From: Fusobacterium varium
GTDB lineage: Bacteria > Fusobacteriota > Fusobacteriia > Fusobacteriales > Fusobacteriaceae
Assembly (NCBI GenBank): GCA_002356455.1
Contig: AP017968.1
Location: forward strand, 3,348,001 to 3,412,000
DNA length: 64,000 nt
Direction of reading: 5' to 3'
The translations under genes were made by a program, and so were the position numbers. Positions within the stretch are counted from its first letter, which is position 1. Each line of letters begins with the position of its first letter. Below the pieces are notes generated by a model. The model made no database searches. It saw nothing but the letters and a program-made list of their open reading frames with translations, and was not told the origin of the DNA. Positions 8,251-16,882 of this stretch are shown one piece after another.

Positions 8251-9688
8251 GCTGAGTAACATTTAAAAAAAATGTTTTACTCAGCTCTCTTTTTTGTATA
8301 ATATAGTTACCACCCTAATTATACAAAGGAGACATTCATGCAAATCAAACATATTATCTCTAAAGTCAATATAACAAATCTTTTAGGTAAAATCAAGAAA
8401 TATTTTAAAAATGAACATTTTGAGGATGTTAAACAGACTATTCAAAAATTCTTAGCTTGTTCTATTGATAAATCTTTTCTCTCTCTTCAATGCCCTAAGT
8501 GTCATGAGGCGCATAAAATTAAAGTTACTTGTAAATCTAGATTTTGTCCTTCCTGTGGTAAACGTTATTCTGCTGTTTGAACTGAAAAAACTTCCACTTC
8601 TCTTATTGATGTTAAACATAGAAGTGTCCTTTTTACTATTCCTGAAGAACTTAGAATGTTTTTCTTCTATGATAGAGACCTTTTAACTAAGCTTGCTTAT
8701 GCTGTTAATGATGTTTTTAAATATCAATTTCATAACATTAAAGCAAAAAATCAAAGAATTCATAAAATTTCAAAATATTCCTCTAAATACTTTACTAACT
8801 CAGATATCATTCATTATGGATTGATTACTGTTATTCATACCTTTGGGCGCGATCTTAAATGGAACCCTCATATTCATGCTATTGTTACTTTAGGTGGATT
8901 CAATAAAAACTTCCAATTTCTTGAAAAAAAATATTTTCATGTCAATTCCATTGCTGGACAATGGAAAAAAATGGTTATTGATATTGTTAAATCTGGAAAT
9001 TATGACAAGCCTGAAATTAAAGCTAAAGCTTATGCTGCTGCTAACTACCTTTATCGCAAAAATACAAGATTCTTTTTCAATGTTGCAAAAAATGATTTAA
9101 ATAATAATATTTATGCAATTAAATATATTGGCAGATATCTGTCAAGAGCTCCTATCGCAGAATATAAAATTGTTGATTTCTATGATAATAAGGTTACTTT
9201 CTATTATGAAAGTCTTGCTGATGATAAACAAAGAATTGAGCTTACTTTAGATGTGGAAACATTTCTTTCCAAATTAATTATTCACATTCCCCCTAAACAT
9301 TTCAAAATGATTAGGCGCTTTGGAATCTATTCTAGAAATATTAAATCAGAACTTAAAAACATCATGAAATTCATGAGAAAATATGTCTCTAAATATTCCA
9401 ATTCTACTTTTTATCAACTTGAAATATGGAACGCTTTTGGAGTAAATCCTTTTTATTGTTTTAAATGTAATGCCAGAATGAAAGTTAAAAAAATATCATA
9501 TTTTAATATACATACAGGCTCCATTTGCTGGAAAGAATATCGCTAAACAGCTGATTAACAATCAGCTTTTTTGTGCTGTCAATTTTAATCTTATTCAATT
9601 AATATATCTAATATGAATACAAAATAATTAACATTTTTTATTTTTTCAACAAATTTATCAAATTATAATTTCCTAAGAAATAAAAAAA
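8251..9688 (+). mobile_element. IS91-type element, copy 2 of a head-to-tail pair
   Basis: Second 1438-bp unit, abutting copy 1 with no spacer beyond the shared ATAAAAAAA. It has the same left hairpin, transposase frame with TGA and right hairpin. The right border is where similarity stops at 9688; unique sequence starting TTTATATTAAG follows. Head-to-tail joining of rolling-circle elements is an expected product of end bypass or one-ended transposition; that mechanism is known for the family, not shown here. Confidence 0.85.
8338..9546 (+). pseudogene. IS91-type HUH transposase interrupted by in-frame TGA, copy 2
   Basis: Same architecture as copy 1: zinc-binding N-terminus (8338-8580) ending in TGA at 8578-8580, then the HUH and twin-Tyr catalytic part continuing in the same frame to 9546. 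Several codons differ from copy 1, for example Asp to Glu near the zinc ligands, Tyr to Phe in NKNFQF, Ala to Val in LDVETF and Lys to Asn in EIWNAF, yet the TGA is identical. The shared stop means the duplication happened after the nonsense change, or that the stop is tolerated. Confidence 0.8.
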
Positions 9689-9689
9689 T

Positions 9690-9726
9690 TTATATTAAGA
9701 TATAGAAATAATATATCTTAATATAA
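9690..9726. promoter_or_regulatory. Long perfect palindrome upstream of the binding-protein gene
   Basis: TATATTAAGATATA (9691-9704) and TATATCTTAATATA (9712-9725) are exact inverted repeats around a 7-base spacer; one more pair extends the arms to 15. It lies immediately beyond the IS91 right border and 73 bases before the start codon of the binding protein. It may be an operator or a strong hairpin. There is no T-run after it, so an ordinary terminator is less likely. Confidence 0.6.
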
Positions 9727-9799
9727 TTCTGTTTCTTTTTGAAGTAATATTTCAACTAAAATTAAAGAGGCTTTATAGTCAAAAGAAGGAGTAGTGAAA

Positions 9800-10687
9800 G
9801 TGAAAAAAATAATAATACTTATAATCTCTTTTTTTACCAGTATATCTTTATATTCTTATGAAATTAAAGAGAATTTTCTGCATGATACTTTTGGAAATTC
9901 TATAGAATTAAAAAAATACAATAGAGTTGTAATTATAGATTTAGCTGTAGCTGAAACTATATTTATGCTCAATGGAGAAGAATGTATAGCTGGAATTGTA
10001 AAAAATTCTCAAAGTAAAGTGTGGCCATATGAGAAAACAGAAAAACTTATTTCTGTTGGTACCCCACATAAGCCTTCATTTGAAAAAATTATATCTTTAG
10101 AACCAGATTTGGTAATATTAACTGAAGATTCTGTACTAGCATCCTCATTAAAAGAATTAAATATTCCGTTTATCTTTCATAATTCTCTAAAAAGTCCTGA
10201 TACAATATTAGAAAGTATAAATATATTTGGAATTCTACTAGATAGAAAAGAAGAGGCAAATATTTTATATAAAGAAAGTAATAAAAAGTTAAAAAATATA
10301 AAAGAAAAAGAGAAAGCAAATCCTTTAAATTTAAAAGGAATGATAGTTTATTCTGCTTCTCCATTGGTTTCTTTCAGCAATAAATATCTTCCAGGAAAAG
10401 CATTAACATATATGGGAGTAAAAAATATTGCTGGTGACCTCACTGGAAATATGCCAATAATATCATCTGAACATATTTTAGCAAAAGATTTAGATATTAT
10501 TATTATTTCAAAAAATGTTGGAGGAGCTGAGGAATTATTGAAAGTAAATCCTCTTTTATCTGAAACAAAAGCTGCTAAAAATAAAAATATCATTGTATTT
10601 GATGCTATTGATTTTTTGAGAGGATCTCCTAGACTTTTTGAAACTATGGAAATCCTTTATGAGCAATTAAGTGAAATAAAAAACTAA
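9800..10687 (+). CDS. Periplasmic binding protein of the Fe-siderophore/cobalamin (FecB/BtuF) type
   Basis: A 295-residue secreted protein. GTG at 9800 is preferred because GAAGGAG ends 8 bases upstream; GTG at 9794 is only 2 bases from it. An N-terminal signal peptide (KKIIILIISFFTSISLYS) has no lipobox Cys, consistent with a soluble periplasmic protein in a diderm. The two-lobed class III binding fold is suggested by RVVIIDLAVAETIFML at the start of lobe 1, LISVGTP..PSFEKIISLEPDLVIL, and a lobe 2 that starts at about residue 180. No permease or ATPase gene is next to it, so it either works with a system encoded elsewhere or is an orphan. Its promoter context has been altered by the IS91 pair. 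Confidence 0.82.
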   Translation: MKKIIILIISFFTSISLYSYEIKENFLHDTFGNSIELKKYNRVVIIDLAVAETIFMLNGEECIAGIVKNSQSKVWPYEKTEKLISVGTPHKPSFEKIISLEPDLVILTEDSVLASSLKELNIPFIFHNSLKSPDTILESINIFGILLDRKEEANILYKESNKKLKNIKEKEKANPLNLKGMIVYSASPLVSFSNKYLPGKALTYMGVKNIAGDLTGNMPIISSEHILAKDLDIIIISKNVGGAEELLKVNPLLSETKAAKNKNIIVFDAIDFLRGSPRLFETMEILYEQLSEIKN

Positions 10688-10691
10688 AAAA

Positions 10692-10735
10692 GAGGATAAC
10701 CTATAAAATTATACTTTTACTTAAAGGTTATCCTC
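10692..10735. terminator. Bidirectional terminator between binding protein and disA
   Basis: GAGGATAACCT and AGGTTATCCTC are exact complements (11 bp), flanked by A- and T-rich tracts on both sides. It sits between two convergent genes. Confidence 0.85.
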
Positions 10736-10742
10736 AAATATT

Positions 10743-11792
10743 TTATTTTTCTAATTCTACTGTAAATTTAAGTCTTTTAAGCCCGTTTTTTATAGCTTTT
10801 ATCTTTAATTTACTCAATTTTGTATCTGATAATTCTTCAATAGGAGCTTCTTGAATAGAAGAAAGTTCTCCATAGTTTGATACAAGTTTTTCAATATCTT
10901 TCTTTGTAAGTTTACTTATTTTCCCAAGAATTCTATACCCTTTAGGACTTATTTTATTATCTAGGCTGCTGTAACTTTTCTTATATCCAAGTACACTTGC
11001 AAAATTTTCAATCTCAAGAAGTTCTGTATTATTAAATTCTCTAAGCTGTATAATAATGTTTTCGTATTCAACTTCTTCGCTTTTATAGTCACTTAAAAAT
11101 TCAAGCATCTCTTCATGTATATCCTGAGCCAAATCTTCCAATTGAAGCTCTATTAATCTTCCTTCTGCTCCCAGTTCCAGTACATATCCTTTTAGTTCTT
11201 CTTCTATTCTCATCATCATTTCAAATCTCTGTAAAACCAATGCAGCATCATAAATAGTCACTATATCATCAAGTTCTAATATAGTTAGATTTGCCAATGA
11301 TTTATCTAATACATATCTGTATCTTTCCATAGTTTTCAAAGCCTGTGATGCTTCATTCATTATTTCAGACATATCCTTAAGTTTATATCTCATTTCTCCC
11401 TTATATAAACTTATAGTTTTTCTTCTTTCAGATACAGCTATCACTAATTTATTAGTCTGCTTACCCGCTCTTTGTGCTGTCCTATGTCTAGTTCCACTTT
11501 CTTCAGATGAATATTTTCTGTCAACTTGAAGATGTACATTTGCATATATAATTGTTTTGCACTCTTCGTCAACTATTATAGCTCCATCCATTTTAGCCAA
11601 TTCAAATATTCTCTCTGGTGTATATTCACAGTTTATATAAAAACCACCATCAAGCATTTTTTCTACCGCTTCATCCATACCAACCACTATTAATGCTCCT
11701 ATTCCTGCATCAATGATATTGTACACTCCTTCTCTCAGAGGTGTTCCAGGAGTTATTTGCAAGAGCATTTCTTCAAGTTTTTTATTGACCAT
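10743..11792 (-). CDS. disA: DisA, DNA integrity scanning protein / diadenylate cyclase
   Basis: A 349-residue protein that makes c-di-AMP from two ATP and monitors DNA structure. The DAC domain has the hallmark DGA at residues 69-71 and GTRHRTA at 100-106. A central helical linker and a C-terminal RuvA-like helix-hairpin-helix DNA-binding region (LGKISKLTKKDIEKLVSNYG) complete the octamer-forming architecture. It overlaps the end of radA by 11 bases, the same pairing as in Firmicutes, linking c-di-AMP synthesis to recombination repair. In this window it is the probable source of ligand for the riboswitch at 47.1 kb. Confidence 0.97.
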   Translation of the reverse strand: MVNKKLEEMLLQITPGTPLREGVYNIIDAGIGALIVVGMDEAVEKMLDGGFYINCEYTPERIFELAKMDGAIIVDEECKTIIYANVHLQVDRKYSSEESGTRHRTAQRAGKQTNKLVIAVSERRKTISLYKGEMRYKLKDMSEIMNEASQALKTMERYRYVLDKSLANLTILELDDIVTIYDAALVLQRFEMMMRIEEELKGYVLELGAEGRLIELQLEDLAQDIHEEMLEFLSDYKSEEVEYENIIIQLREFNNTELLEIENFASVLGYKKSYSSLDNKISPKGYRILGKISKLTKKDIEKLVSNYGELSSIQEAPIEELSDTKLSKLKIKAIKNGLKRLKFTVELEK

Positions 11793-13173
11793 CCTTGTTC
11801 ATCCTTTCTAAAAGTTCTTCTAAATTTTTTAAATATATTAATTTTAATTTATATTTATGACTGTTTTTTTCTATTTCTTTTTTATTAGCTTCTGGAATAT
11901 ATACTCCTTTAAATCCTAACTTTTCTAATTCTTTCAGCCTTTTTTCAATAAAAAAAACTTTTCTGATTTCCCCTCTCAATCCTAACTCTCCAATAGCTGC
12001 TATTTTCTGACTTATTTCCACACCTCTGTATACAGACAAGAGTGATATGAGAACAGCTAAATCTGCTGCTGGATCCTCTATATTCAAGCCTCCTGGAATA
12101 TTTACAAACATATCTTTCATGGCAAGGCTCATATTCATCTTTTTTTCTGCTATTGCAGTAAGTATTTGTATCCTGTTTCTGTCAAATCCTTGAACTATTC
12201 TTTTGGGTATCCCTATGCTTGATTCTGTAAGAAGTGTCTGTATTTCTAAAAGAAATACCTTTGTTCCTTCTAAAACCGGAACTACCATACTTCCTGCATT
12301 TTTTTCATCTCTTTCACTCAAAAAGTATTCTGAAGAATTTTTTATTTCTTTCATTCCATCTTCTTCCATACTAAAAACAGCCAATTCATTAGTTGATCCA
12401 AATCTATTTTTAGTACTTCTTAAAATCCTGTAAAAAAGCCCCTCTTCTCCTTCAAAGTTAAATACAGCATCCACCATGTGTTCAAGCATTTTTGGCCCTG
12501 CTACTTTTCCATCTTTAGTTATATGTCCTACTATAAAAAATGATATATTATATTTTTTAGCAAGTTCAATTATTTTTAAAGTACATTCTCTGATTTGTGT
12601 AGGTGTACCTGGTATCGAGTCTATTGATGAATTATATAATGTCTGTATTGAATCTACTATTACTACTTTAGGTTTTTTAGCTATAAGATACTCATAGATA
12701 TTTGAAACATCTGTTTCAGCCATAAGGAATAAATCTTTAGCACTTATTTTAAGTCTTTCTCCTCTATTTTTTACTTGAGAAGGTGACTCCTCTCCCGAAA
12801 TATATATGACTGTTCCATAGGATGTATATTTATCAGCAACTTGAAGCAGAAGCGTTGATTTCCCTATCCCAGGATTTCCTGTTACCAAGACTACTTCCCC
12901 TTGAAGAAGTCCTCCTCCAAGTACTCTGTCAAATTCTTCTACTCCGGTTTTATACCTATACATATCTTCCATTTTTATATCTGAAAATGAATATACTTTT
13001 TCAGAAGTTTCTTTCACAGAAACAGCTGAAGAAACTACAGGAGCACCTGCTGATGTTATCTCTATTTCTTCTTCAAAAGTACCCCATTCATTGCATTGAG
13101 GACACTTTCCCATCCATTTAGATGATTTATATCCACATTCACTGCAAACATAAAAACTTTTATTTTTAGCCAC
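11782..13173 (-). CDS. radA: RadA/Sms, DNA repair helicase-like ATPase
   Basis: 463 residues, GTG start behind AGGAG. A four-cysteine zinc finger (Cys10, 13, 24, 27) is followed by a RecA-like ATPase with Walker A GNPGIGKST (99-107) and the RadA-specific KNRFG motif (about 255). The C-terminal third has the Lon-protease-like domain (GIPKRIVQGFDRNRIQILTA and the following region). It helps branch migration of recombination intermediates. It is 8 bases from coaD upstream and overlaps disA downstream. Confidence 0.97.
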   Translation of the reverse strand: MAKNKSFYVCSECGYKSSKWMGKCPQCNEWGTFEEEIEITSAGAPVVSSAVSVKETSEKVYSFSDIKMEDMYRYKTGVEEFDRVLGGGLLQGEVVLVTGNPGIGKSTLLLQVADKYTSYGTVIYISGEESPSQVKNRGERLKISAKDLFLMAETDVSNIYEYLIAKKPKVVIVDSIQTLYNSSIDSIPGTPTQIRECTLKIIELAKKYNISFFIVGHITKDGKVAGPKMLEHMVDAVFNFEGEEGLFYRILRSTKNRFGSTNELAVFSMEEDGMKEIKNSSEYFLSERDEKNAGSMVVPVLEGTKVFLLEIQTLLTESSIGIPKRIVQGFDRNRIQILTAIAEKKMNMSLAMKDMFVNIPGGLNIEDPAADLAVLISLLSVYRGVEISQKIAAIGELGLRGEIRKVFFIEKRLKELEKLGFKGVYIPEANKKEIEKNSHKYKLKLIYLKNLEELLERMNKDGQ

Positions 13174-13181
13174 TTTTTCTC

Positions 13182-13676
13182 CTATTCTTTGATAGTTTTT
13201 GCTTTTTGCTTCACTATCTCAGCTATCTTATCATCTACAAATATATCAAGTCTAGCTCCTACCATAGCGGCTTCTCTTACAGAACTAGAACTTAAATACA
13301 TATATTCTCTTGCAGCTGGAATAAATACTGTTTCTACTTCTCCATAAGAAAGGTCATGATTGGCAAAAGCATATCCAAGCTCATATTCATAATCTGAAAC
13401 TGCTCTCAATCCTCTAATTATTATATCTGCCCCGTTTTCTTTCATAAAATTTATCAGAAGTCCATCAAAACTTTTTACTTCTATTTTATCATTATTTTCT
13501 CCAACCAGAAGTTTTATCATATTTTTTCTCTCTTCAAGAGAAAACCAGCCTTTTTTATTACTATTGTTCATAACTGCCACAATAAGCTTATCTGTTATTT
13601 TTAATGATTTTTTTATAACATCATAATGACCTTTAGTTATAGGATCAAAGCTTCCAGCATAAACACCTATTTTCAT
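13182..13676 (-). CDS. coaD: Phosphopantetheine adenylyltransferase
   Basis: 164 residues, the usual length. It catalyses the penultimate step of coenzyme A synthesis, transferring AMP from ATP to 4'-phosphopantetheine. The nucleotidyltransferase signature GSFDPITKGH is at residues 8-17 and the second ATP motif YLSSSSVREA is at about 126-135. It is embedded in the housekeeping operon between rng and radA, which connects CoA supply with the fatty-acid genes further upstream. Confidence 0.97.
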   Translation of the reverse strand: MKIGVYAGSFDPITKGHYDVIKKSLKITDKLIVAVMNNSNKKGWFSLEERKNMIKLLVGENNDKIEVKSFDGLLINFMKENGADIIIRGLRAVSDYEYELGYAFANHDLSYGEVETVFIPAAREYMYLSSSSVREAAMVGARLDIFVDDKIAEIVKQKAKTIKE

Positions 13677-13687
13677 AGTTCTCTCCT

Positions 13688-15157
13688 CTATTTAACCAGA
13701 ATTATTTCATATTGGCAACTATTATTTGTATCCACTTCTAATTCTATAGCCTTTTTCTTCATTTTTAAGAACTCTTTAATAATTTCAAAATATATTTCTT
13801 TAAAAGATTCTATAAGCGTTTTTGATAATTTTACTTTTATTGTACTAATATCTTTATCCTCAGAACACATCTTAATTTCCTTCATAAGTTCGTGAATAAG
13901 TGCATCTTGTGATTTAATTTTTCCTGTTCCATTACAATGAGGACATACTTCCTGAAAATAATATGCTAATGGCTTCCCTGAACGTTTTCTTGTCATTTCT
14001 ACAAGTCCAAGATCAGTAAAATGTACTATATTATTTTTTATTCTATCCTTTTGTAAATGTTTCTCTAAAGCTTCCAGTACTTTTATTTTATCTTCTTCCA
14101 CTCTCATATCAATGAAGTCTATTATTATTATTCCACCAAAATTTCTCAATCTAAGTTGTCTAGGTATCTCTTTAGCTGCTTCTATATTTGTATTTACAAC
14201 TGTTTCTTCAAGATTTAAGCTTCCTGTATTTTTTCCTGTATTTACATCAATGCTGATAAGAGCTTCTGTTTTTTGGATAACAAGATATCCTCCACACTCT
14301 AACCAAACTACTTCATTAAGAGCTTTATCTATTTCTTCAGTTATTCCATACAAGTCAAAAATATCTTTATCTCTTCCATCTTTGTATAATTTTATTTTTG
14401 TTTTAAGAGTTTTTTCACTAAAAGCATTAATATAATCTATAACTTCCCAATACACTTCTTCATTATCTACAATAAGCTCATCTATATCATTGGAAAAAAT
14501 ATCTCTTAATACTGTAGTAATAATTCCATTATCTTTATACAGTATTTCTCCTATTTTAGCCCCTTTTATCTTCTTTTCTATGTCTTCCCATTTTTTTACA
14601 AGATATTCTATTTCTCTTTCAAAATGAAATTCACTTTTCCCGAAAGCGGCAGTTCTTATTATCACACCCATATTTTCAGGTTTTATTTCTTTAAATATAC
14701 TCTCTAACCTCTCTCTTTCCTTTTCATCTTTTATTTTTTTTGAAATAGCTATATGATCATTGTTGGGCATAAGCACAAGATATTTTCCTGGTATTGTAAA
14801 ATGTGTAGTGACTCTAGCTCCCTTTGTACCACGAGGCTCATTGAGTATCTGTACCACTACATCATCTCCTACATTTAATATATCTTCAATAGGTCTGCTG
14901 CTATTTAATATTCCATCCAAATATTTTTCTTCAAACTCTCTCAAATCATTTACATAAAGAAAACCATTTTTTTCTAATCCAATGTTTACAAAAGCTGATT
15001 CCATCCCTGGAAGAACATTAGCCACTTTTCCTTTATATATACTTCCATTTATTCTTCCTTCTTCTTCTCTCTCTACAAGTATCTCTACAACTTTTCCATC
15101 TTCTATTATTGCTGCTCTGGATTGAAATTCATCTATATTAATTACTATCTGATTCAT
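13688..15157 (-). CDS. rng: Ribonuclease G/E family endoribonuclease
   Basis: 489 residues. ATG at 15157 is chosen because AAAGGAG lies just before it; an upstream TTG at 15172 would place the site inside the coding region. The protein has an N-terminal S1 RNA-binding part (GRINGSIYKGKVANVLPGME), a catalytic region with IIIIDFIDMR supplying the magnesium-binding Asp residues, and the CPHCNGTG zinc-link motif near residue 410. It lacks the long C-terminal scaffold of E. coli RNase E, so it is RNase G-like. Its 5' end overlaps the radical SAM gene by 20 bases. Confidence 0.93.
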   Translation of the reverse strand: MNQIVINIDEFQSRAAIIEDGKVVEILVEREEEGRINGSIYKGKVANVLPGMESAFVNIGLEKNGFLYVNDLREFEEKYLDGILNSSRPIEDILNVGDDVVVQILNEPRGTKGARVTTHFTIPGKYLVLMPNNDHIAISKKIKDEKERERLESIFKEIKPENMGVIIRTAAFGKSEFHFEREIEYLVKKWEDIEKKIKGAKIGEILYKDNGIITTVLRDIFSNDIDELIVDNEEVYWEVIDYINAFSEKTLKTKIKLYKDGRDKDIFDLYGITEEIDKALNEVVWLECGGYLVIQKTEALISIDVNTGKNTGSLNLEETVVNTNIEAAKEIPRQLRLRNFGGIIIIDFIDMRVEEDKIKVLEALEKHLQKDRIKNNIVHFTDLGLVEMTRKRSGKPLAYYFQEVCPHCNGTGKIKSQDALIHELMKEIKMCSEDKDISTIKVKLSKTLIESFKEIYFEIIKEFLKMKKKAIELEVDTNNSCQYEIILVK

Positions 15158-16178
15158 TAATCTCCTTTCCAAGGATATCTAGTCTTGAATATATTCTGTC
15201 ATTTACAACAACTTCATCTTTTCCAATACCATTGTCTATTTTTATATTAAAATATTCCTTCAATCTCATTCTATTTGCTTTTTTTATTCCTACCAATTTT
15301 GATATATTTCTTTCGTTTGCTCTTATATCTAACCTTTTTTCTTTTTTAACTATCAAACTAAAAAATTTATAATAAATTTCTGTTTCTACAAGTTCTCTGA
15401 AAGCAGGATGAAATGGTCCACCTAAAACTACACCTTCTTCTCGTAAATCTTCACTTGGCTGAAGTCCAACTCTTATGACATTTACTCCATTTATTTCCAA
15501 AAGTGAATATATTTTCCTAGTTCTTTCTATTGCTTCCTCTATAGATAAGGCTTCATATTCTCCATTTTTAAACATTTCTTCCATCTTTGTTCCCTTTATA
15601 ACAAGAGTAGGGTATATTCTTGCTGCATCTGGATTCATTTTCAAAGCTCTTTTTGCTGTCAAAAAATCGCTTTCAAATGTTGATTCTGGAAGTCCTATCA
15701 TTAATTGTATTCCTAATTCAATATTATATTTTTTCAGTAAACTGCAAGCTTTAGCTACTGTTTCTACAGGATAATATCTTGCTGTAGCTTTAAGCACTTT
15801 CTCATCTAAAGACTGAACTCCAAGTTCCACTGAAGTCACCCCATATTTTTTCAACTGTTCCACTATCTCTTTATTTATACAGTCAGGTCTTGTAGATAAC
15901 CTTATTCCATCTATCAAACCTTCTTTTATATATTTATGTACTGTCTCTAGATATTGTCTCTGGAGATCAAAAGAGATCCCTGTAAAAGTTCCACCAAAAA
16001 AAGCCACTTCTTTTTTGGAATTCTTTGGCAGAGTTTCTAAATATGTTTCTATTATTTCTTTCAAATCTTCCATTGTCACATCAGTTTCGCGTCCATTTAT
16101 TTTCTTTTGATTACAAAAAACACAGGCATTAGGACACCCAAAATGACTTATGAAAATTGGAATATTATAATGCTTCAT
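15138..16178 (-). CDS. Radical SAM protein, Elp3-like without acetyltransferase domain
   Basis: 346 residues. The 4Fe-4S/SAM motif CPNACVFC lies near residues 15-22, followed by the glycine-rich FFGGTFTGI and LSTRPDCI stretches characteristic of Elp3/YhcC-type radical SAM proteins. The protein ends after the radical SAM core and a short tail, so it lacks the KAT domain of tRNA-modifying Elp3. The exact reaction is unknown. It overlaps rnc by 14 bases and rng by 20, indicating strict cotranscription with RNA-processing enzymes. Confidence 0.85.
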   Translation of the reverse strand: MKHYNIPIFISHFGCPNACVFCNQKKINGRETDVTMEDLKEIIETYLETLPKNSKKEVAFFGGTFTGISFDLQRQYLETVHKYIKEGLIDGIRLSTRPDCINKEIVEQLKKYGVTSVELGVQSLDEKVLKATARYYPVETVAKACSLLKKYNIELGIQLMIGLPESTFESDFLTAKRALKMNPDAARIYPTLVIKGTKMEEMFKNGEYEALSIEEAIERTRKIYSLLEINGVNVIRVGLQPSEDLREEGVVLGGPFHPAFRELVETEIYYKFFSLIVKKEKRLDIRANERNISKLVGIKKANRMRLKEYFNIKIDNGIGKDEVVVNDRIYSRLDILGKEINESDSN

Positions 16179-16872
16179 GTGTTTTTACACCTAACTTTTT
16201 ACATAATTCTTTAGCTGCTGACTGTTCTGCACTCTTTTTATTTTTTCCTGTTCCTCTACCTGTTCTTTCACCAATTTTTACTTCAATTTCAAATATTTTT
16301 TGATGATCAGGCCCAGTTTCCCTTATTACTTCATAAGAGGGTATTATTTTATATTCTCTTTGGCTATATTCTTGAAGTATAGTTTTAAAGTCTAATATAT
16401 CTTCATTTTTATCTACATGATCTATTGAATCTTTTATATGACTTAAAGCATATTTTTTTGCTGTTTCAAAATCTGAATCAAGGTATATTGCTCCCAATAT
16501 TGCTTCAAATGCATCACCCAATATAGAACTTCTCTCTCTTCCCCCTGTCATTTCTTCTCCTTTACTTAAAAGAAGATATTTTCCAACATCCATTTTTTTA
16601 GAAATAGATGCCAATACAGGTTCACTTACAACCATAGATTTTATTTTGGCTAAGTCTCCTTCTGTTGAACTTTCATGGCTTTTATACAAATATTCAGTAA
16701 CAACAAGATCTAGAACTGCATCTCCCAGCAGTTCTAGTCTTTCATTACTTATTTTTTTATATCTCCAATGCTCATTTCCAAAAGATCTATGGATAAGTGA
16801 ATTTTTTAAAAGCTCTTTATTATTAAAAGAATAACCTAAGTTTCCTTCAAGCTCCAAATAATTCTTTTTCAA
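16165..16872 (-). CDS. rnc: Ribonuclease III
   Basis: 235 residues from a TTG start with AGGAGG well placed. The catalytic signature ERLELLGDAVLDLV is at about residues 43-56, the second acidic site is in LGDAFEAILGAIYLD, and a double-stranded-RNA-binding domain fills the last ~70 residues (KNKKSAEQSAAKELCKKL). It processes rRNA precursors and double-stranded RNA. It lies 10 bases after fabF, a neighbourhood shared with many bacteria. Confidence 0.96.
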   Translation of the reverse strand: MKKNYLELEGNLGYSFNNKELLKNSLIHRSFGNEHWRYKKISNERLELLGDAVLDLVVTEYLYKSHESSTEGDLAKIKSMVVSEPVLASISKKMDVGKYLLLSKGEEMTGGRERSSILGDAFEAILGAIYLDSDFETAKKYALSHIKDSIDHVDKNEDILDFKTILQEYSQREYKIIPSYEVIRETGPDHQKIFEIEVKIGERTGRGTGKNKKSAEQSAAKELCKKLGVKTHEAL

Positions 16873-16882
16873 CTTATCCTCC

